This document shows, piece after piece, positions 11,805 to 16,326 of a stretch of 16,326 nucleotides of DNA. Every line of letters starts with the position of its first letter. Position 1 is the stretch's first letter. A program made the position numbers and the translations under genes. The stretch covers positions 1 to 16,326 of the forward strand of contig NZ_UPZP01000045.1 of the NCBI RefSeq assembly GCF_900538805.1, written 5' to 3'. The stretch is from an uncultured Dialister sp. (GTDB lineage: Bacteria > Bacillota > Negativicutes > Veillonellales > Dialisteraceae). Under the pieces are notes generated by a model. The model had not been told where the DNA came from and did no database searches. It worked only from the letters and a program-made list of their open reading frames with translations.

Positions 11805-12536
11805 TCAATCCTCCTCTCCCATATAGCGGGCCAGCTGTAATTTGAATTCCTCATATTTCCTCTTGGCCACAGGAAGAATCCTGCCGCTCCTCAGCACCAC
11901 CCGGTCCTGCTTCATTTCCGATACTTCATCGCCGTTGACCAGCACGCCCCGGCAGGGAGAAATAAAAAGAAAGGGCGAAGCGTCCATGAGCTTTTCCTTC
12001 ATCTGACCCATGCGGCCCCGCACCTCCAGCTGCCGGCCGTCGGTAAGACAGAGCACCTGATGATGGTCATCACTCACCACCGCCTCCAGGGTAGACAAAT
12101 CCACCAGCGCCTCTCCCTCTGCCATTTTAAACATCATTTTCCTGTGATAATCCCGCTCCACGAAAGCAAACCCGCGAGCCAGTCCCTCCTCCGCCGCCTT
12201 TTCCGACAGCGGCGTCTTTAGATAATGAACTGCACCCATGCGAAAAGCGTCCATGCAGTAGCCTTCGGTGGCAGACAAAAAGACCAGAGACGGCCTCTCC
12301 GGCATCCTCCGAAGGGCCGCTGCCGTATCCACCGCATTCATACCCCGCACCGACGTATCCAGGAAAATAATTTCAAAAAGCTTCTTCCGGTTTTCCAACT
12401 CCTGCAGAAACACGTAGCTGTTCTCATAGGCCGTGAAACTCAAAGCAAGGCCCCGGCTCACCATGAACTCACCGCACACCTTCCTGATGACCCCCACCGT
12501 ATCAGGCTGGTCACTCACCACTGCCACATGAACCAT
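11805..12536 (-). CDS. LytTR-family response regulator
   Basis: Protein of 243 residues. Residues 1-120 form a CheY-like receiver: Asp9 in the acidic position, Asp60 in FEIIFLDTSVRG as phosphoacceptor, Ser88 and Lys107 (HYLKTPL) as the switch residues. Residues about 140-240 are a LytTR DNA-binding domain (LDLSTLEAVVSDDHHQ-type start, LMDASPFLFISPCRGVLVN, then MKQDRVVLRSGRILPVAKRKYEEF), matching the AgrA/ComE/AlgR class. ATG 12534-12536 follows GGAGG; an upstream in-frame ATG at 12584 is less likely. It heads the pilus cluster, 74 bases before the pilin gene, without a neighbouring histidine kinase. LytTR regulators often control competence, pili or virulence, so a role in switching this cluster is plausible. 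Confidence 0.93.
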   Translation of the reverse strand: MVHVAVVSDQPDTVGVIRKVCGEFMVSRGLALSFTAYENSYVFLQELENRKKLFEIIFLDTSVRGMNAVDTAAALRRMPERPSLVFLSATEGYCMDAFRMGAVHYLKTPLSEKAAEEGLARGFAFVERDYHRKMMFKMAEGEALVDLSTLEAVVSDDHHQVLCLTDGRQLEVRGRMGQMKEKLMDASPFLFISPCRGVLVNGDEVSEMKQDRVVLRSGRILPVAKRKYEEFKLQLARYMGEED

Positions 12537-12640
12537 AGACTCCACCTCCCCAGAAAACTCCCCGGAATAGGAAAAGGCTGTCAAAATCCTGATAAAACTG
12601 AATCTTTATGAAATTAAATCTTATGAATGAATCCATATTT

Positions 12641-12692
12641 TCTTAACGAACGTGTTTCTTTCATTATCATATAATTTTTCATATGAGTCCAA
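12641..12692 (-). promoter_or_regulatory. Possible promoter and LytTR box upstream of the regulator/pilus cluster
   Basis: The AT-rich stretch upstream of the regulator holds, on the minus strand, TTGGAC (12692-12687), 18 bases, GATAAT (12668-12663). Just downstream at 12652-12646 is CGTTCGT, the core of the AlgR-type LytTR recognition sequence, with GTTAAG next to it. Another TATAAT (12710-12705) lies further upstream with a poor -35. A second half site is not clear. Autoregulation is inference. Confidence 0.35.
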
Positions 12693-12798
12693 TAGAAAAG
12701 AATCATTATAGATGAAATTAAATTGCGTTTACAGCATAGTCGAATGCTTTATCTGTATGGGAAGTATTGTCATAAAGCACATGGGTGCCACGTCCCAC

Positions 12799-12851
12799 TG
12801 TCATTTCGAGCGAAGCGAAGCGGAGTCGAGGAATCTCAGGTCGGTATGACA
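12799..12851. repeat. 53-base palindromic-ended dispersed element
   Basis: Starts TGTCAT (12799-12804) and ends ATGACA (12846-12851). The interior is GAGCGAAGCGAAGCGGAGTC followed by GAGGAATCTC. A shorter relative at 16015-16046 has GTCATTCTGAGCC, GAAGGCGAAGAATCTC and GGTA in the same order. Sequences of this TCATT ... GAGCGAAG ... GAATCTC type are familiar to me as dispersed extragenic repeats in many bacterial genomes. This copy interrupts the start of a 59-base tandem array. Confidence 0.65.
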
Positions 12852-13010
12852 CACAGTGGTACCATGCCGGACAGGAAACTATTCGCAAACAGTTTCCTAT
12901 TGAACTGAAACACAATGTCCCCACGTCGAACAGGAAACCTTTCGCAAACACTTTCCTACTCAGATGAAGCACATCAGCCCCATGCCGCACAAGAAACCTT
13001 CGTCCCATAA
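12852..13010 (+). repeat. Degenerate 59-base tandem repeat
   Basis: Units start at 12852, 12911 and 12970, a period of exactly 59; the third is shorter. Each begins CACA and carries CAGGAAAC or CAAGAAAC about 20 bases later. In the first two units this is one arm of an inverted repeat, AGGAAACT (12873-12880) with AGTTTCCT (12891-12898), and AGGAAA (12932-12937) with TTTCCT (12952-12957), the loop holding TTCGCAAAC. A partial unit seems to precede the 53-base element at 12778-12798. No open frame spans it, so it is not coding. The rest of 12537-13141 holds only promoters and AT-rich DNA. Confidence 0.7.
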
Positions 13011-13059
13011 CATTTTTAGCCTGCTATGACTTTTTGGAAATATAGCCATCCTATAGTAG

Positions 13060-13068
13060 TGCTATAAT
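13060..13068 (+). promoter_or_regulatory. Extended -10 promoter of larA
   Basis: TGCTATAAT: a perfect TATAAT (13063-13068) with the TGn extension, in front of a 73-base leader. No good -35 is present at the expected distance, as is usual for extended -10 promoters. A TATAGT at 13052-13057 may be a secondary site. Confidence 0.6.
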
Positions 13069-13141
13069 AAAAGTTAACTACCAAAATCATATTTCCCTGC
13101 CGGCAGCCCTTTCATGCCGGACCAGCAAAGGAGGAGTCTTT

Positions 13142-14446
13142 ATGGCATTAAAAGAATTTGAATTCGGCTTCGGCCGCGGAACGCAGAAAGTGAGCCTGCC
13201 GGAAGAACATATCCTGGACGTACTGGAAGGAAACCCCACCCCTGCCTGTGACGTAAAGGAAGCCACCCTGGAATGCATGCGCCACCCCATCGGAACCAAG
13301 CCCCTGCAGGAAATCGTTTCCAAGGGAGACAAGGTCTGCATCGTCTGCGCCGACGTCACCCGTATCTGGAACCACTCTGACCAGTTCGTTATCCACGTGG
13401 TGAACGAACTGAACCTGGCCGGCGTTCCGGACGAAGACATCTGCATCCTCTTTGCCCAGGGCACCCACAGGGAACAGACACCGGAAGAAGACATTATGGT
13501 GGTAGGCGAAGAACTGACCAAACGGGTAAAACTCTACCAGCACCACTGCATGAACAAGGACGAACTGGTCCACGTAGGCGACACCAGCCGCGGCACCCCC
13601 GTATGGATTAATAAACACGCCGTGGAAGCGGACAAAGTCATCGTCATCGACGGCATTACCACCCACCTCTTTGCGGGCTACGGCGGCGGCAGGAAACTGA
13701 TTCTCCCCGGCGTGGCAGGAGACGACACCATCCAGATCAACCACTGCCATGCGCTGGGCGAAAAATTCGGCAGCGGCATCAACCCCAAAACCCGCTCCAC
13801 CCTTCTCGATGACAACCCCGTTTCCGATGACATGCAGGAAGCCAGCGACATGATTAAACCATGCTTCCTGGTTCACTCCATCATCAACTCCGAAGGAAAA
13901 ATCTGCGCCATGGTAGGCGGCGACCCCTACAAAGCCTGGCTGGAAGGCACCAAAATCGTCTACCGCATCCAGAAAGTCCCCTTCAAGGCAAAATGTGACG
14001 TAGCCTTCGCCTGCGCCGGCGGCTATCCCAAGGACGTATCCCTCTACCAGGGCTGCAAATGCTACGACCCCTCCGACGTGGTCACCAAAGAAGGCGGCAT
14101 CATCATCGCCATCATGGAAGCCAGCGACCTTTACGAACCGCCGGCCTACATGGGCAGCTTCAAGTACGACACCGAAGAAGAAATGGAAAAAGCACTGCGC
14201 CACCATTTCACCATCCCCTTCTTCGTAGCCTTCAACCTCTTCTGCATGACTCACCGCTACCACATCATCCTGGTCACCAAACCGGAAAACTTCGAGGCCA
14301 TCAAAAAGACCAACCAGACCCCGGTGGCCACCGTGGAAGAAGCCTGGCAGCTGGCACAGAAAATCCTGAAAGACGAAGGCAAAGACGACTACACCATCAC
14401 CGTCATGCCCCACTGCGCCGCCATCGTCCCCTACCTGAAAGGCTGA
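13142..14446 (+). CDS. larA: LarA-family nickel-pincer racemase/epimerase (lactate racemase-like)
   Basis: Protein of 434 residues, normal for LarA. The family interconverts the enantiomers of 2-hydroxy acids with a nickel-pincer nucleotide tethered to a lysine. Counterparts of the Lactobacillus plantarum active site are present one residue later: His109 (AQGTHR), His175 and Lys185 in THLFAGYGGGRKLILPG, and His201 in NHCH; Arg74 lies in DVTRIW. So the cofactor and proton-transfer residues are kept. Whether the substrate is lactate, malate or another hydroxy acid cannot be told. The genes for cofactor synthesis (larB, larC, larE) are not in the window. ATG follows GGAGG at 13130-13134. Codons are strongly biased to C-ending forms, suggesting high expression. 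Alternative: a LarA homologue with another substrate. Confidence 0.92.
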   Translation: MALKEFEFGFGRGTQKVSLPEEHILDVLEGNPTPACDVKEATLECMRHPIGTKPLQEIVSKGDKVCIVCADVTRIWNHSDQFVIHVVNELNLAGVPDEDICILFAQGTHREQTPEEDIMVVGEELTKRVKLYQHHCMNKDELVHVGDTSRGTPVWINKHAVEADKVIVIDGITTHLFAGYGGGRKLILPGVAGDDTIQINHCHALGEKFGSGINPKTRSTLLDDNPVSDDMQEASDMIKPCFLVHSIINSEGKICAMVGGDPYKAWLEGTKIVYRIQKVPFKAKCDVAFACAGGYPKDVSLYQGCKCYDPSDVVTKEGGIIIAIMEASDLYEPPAYMGSFKYDTEEEMEKALRHHFTIPFFVAFNLFCMTHRYHIILVTKPENFEAIKKTNQTPVATVEEAWQLAQKILKDEGKDDYTITVMPHCAAIVPYLKG

Positions 14447-14473
14447 TAATAAGGGAAATCAAAATCCGGAATA

Positions 14474-14508
14474 AAAAAGCAGGATACCCCGCAGGCATCC
14501 TGCTTTTT
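14474..14508 (+). terminator. Rho-independent terminator after larA
   Basis: Stem GCAGGAT (14479-14485) with ATCCTGC (14497-14503), extended by an A run before and five T after. It starts about 25 bases beyond the stop codon. Confidence 0.9.
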
Positions 14509-14544
14509 CGCTGTCCGCCATTCCCATAAAAGCACGGTTTTTCA

Positions 14545-14573
14545 TTGACAGAACCGCCATTTCTGACTATAGT
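14545..14573 (+). promoter_or_regulatory. Near-consensus sigma-70/A promoter of the corA-like gene
   Basis: TTGACA (14545-14550), exactly 17 bases, TATAGT (14568-14573). The -35 is perfect and the -10 five of six. The start codon is 29 bases beyond the -10, leaving a short leader of about 20 bases with no room for an Mg-sensing leader structure. Confidence 0.9.
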
Positions 14574-14602
14574 AAAATGTGTAAATAAGAAAGGGGGACG
14601 CC

Positions 14603-15553
14603 ATGCTTCGAGCTTACAAACATAATGAAAACCACATACTCTGCGAGGTACCGCTGGAGCAGCTGGAAAAAGGCTCCTGGATCAACTGCGCCGCCCCCGA
14701 TACGGCGGAACTGACCAAACTTAACGAACTCACCGGCATTCCCGTAGACTCCCTGCAGACCGCACTGGATAGAGAAGAACGGTCCCACGTGGAACTGGAA
14801 GACGACTACATCTTCGTCGTTGTCAATACGCCGGTGGTCCTGGAAACAGACGCCTACGACGCCCTGCCGCTGGGCATTTTCATTACCCGCCAGTTCTTCG
14901 TCACCGTATGCCTGGAAACAAACACAGTAATCCAGAAATTTCTGAATAACTCCTTCACCTCCTTCCAGACCTACAAGAAAACCCGTTTCCTCTTCCAGAT
15001 CCTCTCCCAGGCCTCCTCATCCTTCCTGTTCTACCTGCAGCAGATTTACAAACAAACCGACGTCATCGAAACCCAGGTCCGGAAATCCCTGCAGAACAAA
15101 GAACTCTTCCGCATGCTGGAACTGCAGAAATCCCTGACCTACTTCAACTTCGCCCTTCACGCCAATGAAAACGTGATGGAGCGCCTCATGCGCCTCAGGA
15201 ACAGTCCCCTCCACTCCCTCCTCAAAATGTACGAAGAAGACGAAGACCTCCTGGAAGACGTAATCATCGAAAACAAGCAGGCATTGGAAATGGCGGAAAT
15301 CTATACCAACATTCTTATGTCCATGATGGACTCCTTCTCCTCCATCATCTCCAACCGCCTGTCCCAGATCATGAAATTCTTAACCTCCGTCACCATTATC
15401 CTGGCCATTCCCACCTTGATATTCAGCCTCTGGGGCATCAACGTCCCCGTCCCCTGGGCCGACGCCCCCCTGGGCTTCATCGAAGTCATCCTCATAGGCG
15501 TCCTGGTCACCATGGTGGCCACCTTCGTCCTGTGGAAAAAGGATATGCTGTAA
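14603..15553 (+). CDS. corA: CorA-family divalent cation transporter
   Basis: Protein of 316 residues, typical of CorA/ZntB channels. A long soluble N-terminal domain (1-255, alpha/beta then long helices rich in Gln, Leu and Glu) is followed by two membrane segments, about 260-277 and 290-311, and a basic tail WKKDML. The pore loop reads LWGINVPVP: Gly278-Ile279-Asn280 replaces the classic GMN selectivity motif, and Trp replaces the preceding Tyr. GIN is also known from ZntB and some other CorA relatives, so magnesium is likely but cobalt, nickel or zinc are possible. The acidic stretch EEDEDLLEDV (211-220) is in the long helical part. ATG follows AAGGGGG. A nearby nickel-dependent LarA is suggestive, but there is no direct link. 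Confidence 0.92.
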   Translation: MLRAYKHNENHILCEVPLEQLEKGSWINCAAPDTAELTKLNELTGIPVDSLQTALDREERSHVELEDDYIFVVVNTPVVLETDAYDALPLGIFITRQFFVTVCLETNTVIQKFLNNSFTSFQTYKKTRFLFQILSQASSSFLFYLQQIYKQTDVIETQVRKSLQNKELFRMLELQKSLTYFNFALHANENVMERLMRLRNSPLHSLLKMYEEDEDLLEDVIIENKQALEMAEIYTNILMSMMDSFSSIISNRLSQIMKFLTSVTIILAIPTLIFSLWGINVPVPWADAPLGFIEVILIGVLVTMVATFVLWKKDML

Positions 15554-15557
15554 ATGG

Positions 15558-15583
15558 AAAAAACCGGCTTTTGCCGGTTTTTT
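15558..15583 (+). terminator. Rho-independent terminator after the corA-like gene
   Basis: Stem ACCGGC (15563-15568) with GCCGGT (15573-15578), loop TTTT, bordered by A and T runs that extend the stem by five pairs. It begins 5 bases after the stop codon. Confidence 0.93.
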
Positions 15584-15602
15584 AATTGGCGCCCCTTTGA
15601 AA

Positions 15603-15725
15603 TCGGGGTTCAGAAGGGGAAGGTGCCCAGCCCCTGCGGGGCTGGAGATTATGGCCGCCTGCGGCGGCGGGTTGTGTAGAAGGGGGCGACGGGCCTTGGT
15701 ATCGCCGCTTCGCGGCGATAAGTAT
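15603..15725 (+). repeat. Truncated modular hairpin element, R7
   Basis: Contains GGGTTCAGAAGGGGAAGG, then a CAGCCCC/GGGGCTG stem (near 15629-15645), a GCCGCC/GGCGGC stem, GGGTTGTGTAGAAGG (the same word as at 4123-4140) and stem 15701-15708/15712-15719 (ATCGCCGC/GCGGCGAT) followed by AGTATA. The right half of the family pattern (CTCTGAACC and beyond) is missing. It lies just beyond the corA terminator. Confidence 0.7.
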
Positions 15726-15829
15726 AAAGTCAGCGTTACGGGATTTGCATTTGTGACACCAGCGGTACATGCCGATGAGCCATAGCCTCCTTCCACAGGC
15801 AGAAATCCTGCAACATTTCTGAGCCGAGC

Positions 15830-15894
15830 TAATATGTGAGCATAGCCTGCACAAAAAGCGAACACCTTAAAACCCGGCCGTCGGTGGCGCCGTA
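15830..15894 (+). repeat. Dispersed repeat, copy 2 (partner at 76-141)
   Basis: Same orientation as the copy at 76-141, 37 of 41 matches in the first block. No gene spans it. Between 15726 and 15829 I see nothing recognisable. Confidence 0.6.
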
Positions 15895-15960
15895 GGCGAC
15901 GGAGGAACAGCGTCAGTTCTATTAACCAAAATACGGACCTATCCTCAGCCCTATCGGGCA

Positions 15961-16246
15961 GCTCCTTCCTGAGGAAGGAGCCTACGTTACGTGCCTTGCC
16001 TTTCCGCCCTCATCGTCATTCTGAGCCGAAGGCGAAGAATCTCGGTACGCGAAGCATATGAGAGAAATGCTGTTAAATACCAGTCGGCGGGAAGGAACCG
16101 CTGGATGTAGAGATGAGTGCTATCGGCTTCCGGCTTCTGGCTGCCGGCTGGTTCCAGCTGGATACCTTTGGATTCATCAGGAGAAATAGCATTACGGTGA
16201 TGAGCGGCCTTCGGCCGCTTTTCCCCCTTTGGTGCCTGCGGCACCA
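15961..16246. other. Gene-free stretch with hairpins
   Basis: A perfect 9-base stem GCTCCTTCC/GGAAGGAGC (15961-15969/15973-15981); a short copy of the GAGCGAAG-type repeat (16015-16046); then two adjacent hairpins AGCGGCC/GGCCGCT (16203-16209/16213-16219, followed by four T) and GGTGCC/GGCACC (16231-16236/16240-16245). No credible gene or promoter is seen. The first of the two hairpins could act as a weak terminator. Confidence 0.5.
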
Positions 16247-16259
16247 CCTTTCTCCTAAA

Positions 16260-16324
16260 GGGAAGCATGTCACTGGATTCTCAGTCGCCTACGGCTCCCT
16301 ACGAATCCAGTTCCTTTGCCACCC
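16260..16324 (-). repeat. 65-base hairpin repeat, copy 2 (inverted partner at 4391-4455)
   Basis: Reverse complement of 4391-4455 with two differences, both in the loop. The match reaches almost to the window edge, so this copy may extend further. Confidence 0.85.
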
Positions 16325-16326
16325 CG

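Noticed and set aside
12852..13010. Possible CRISPR array
   Set aside because: Units are tandem with no unique spacers, diverge along their full length, and there are no cas genes.
13148..14413. 421-codon open frame opposite larA
   Set aside because: It is the antisense shadow of a well-supported gene with biased codon use and has no ribosome binding site or recognisable domain.

Overview
The window looks like the chromosome of a moderately GC-rich bacterium of the Negativicutes type (Firmicutes with an outer membrane; a Dialister/Veillonella-like relative is my best guess, inferred not proven). The reasons are a secretin-style type IV pilus/type II secretion cluster ending in an aroK-like gene (the pil-aroK order of diderm bacteria), combined with Firmicutes-type regulators (HxlR, LytTR), a nickel-dependent LarA-family enzyme and strong AGGAGG ribosome binding sites. 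I see no rRNA, tRNA, CRISPR array, phage gene or transposase.

Layout. 1-580: gene-free, rich in hairpins and repeats. 581-1699: an NAD(P)-binding oxidoreductase and its HxlR regulator, both on the minus strand, each with its own promoter and a palindrome that could be an operator. 2188-4096: a coupled plus-strand pair, a DODA-type extradiol dioxygenase and a metallo-beta-lactamase-fold protein with a MoaF-like C-terminal domain. 4097-4775: gene-free, a very large nested inverted repeat. 4811-5806: pfkA (minus). 5807-6241: repeat element. 6242-12536: a minus-strand cluster, in transcription order LytTR response regulator, main pilin, prepilin peptidase, GspH-like prepilin, three minor prepilin/PilX-like proteins, a PilM-PilN-like fusion, PilO, and an aroK-like kinase. 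12537-13141: regulatory and repeat DNA. 13142-14446: larA homologue. 14603-15553: corA-type transporter with a near-consensus promoter. 15554-16326: gene-free repeats.

How the genes fit together. The pilus cluster encodes the inner-membrane assembly parts (PilM/N, PilO), pilins and processing peptidase, with an orphan LytTR regulator at its head; the motor ATPase, platform protein and secretin must be elsewhere. Most junctions in it overlap, implying one or two transcripts. The HxlR/oxidoreductase and dioxygenase/MBL genes look like a small module for aromatic or electrophilic compounds (inference).

The most striking content is not a gene. At least seven intergenic stretches carry members of one modular repeat family: short words (GGTTCAGAR, GGTTCTTAAG, GAGGGTTGTGG) separated by GC-rich hairpins whose two arms change together from copy to copy. 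The largest, at 4149-4613, is a comb of nested perfect inverted repeats with unrelated hairpins branching from both sides. Paired change of the arms argues that the folded shape is preserved. I do not recognise this family by name.
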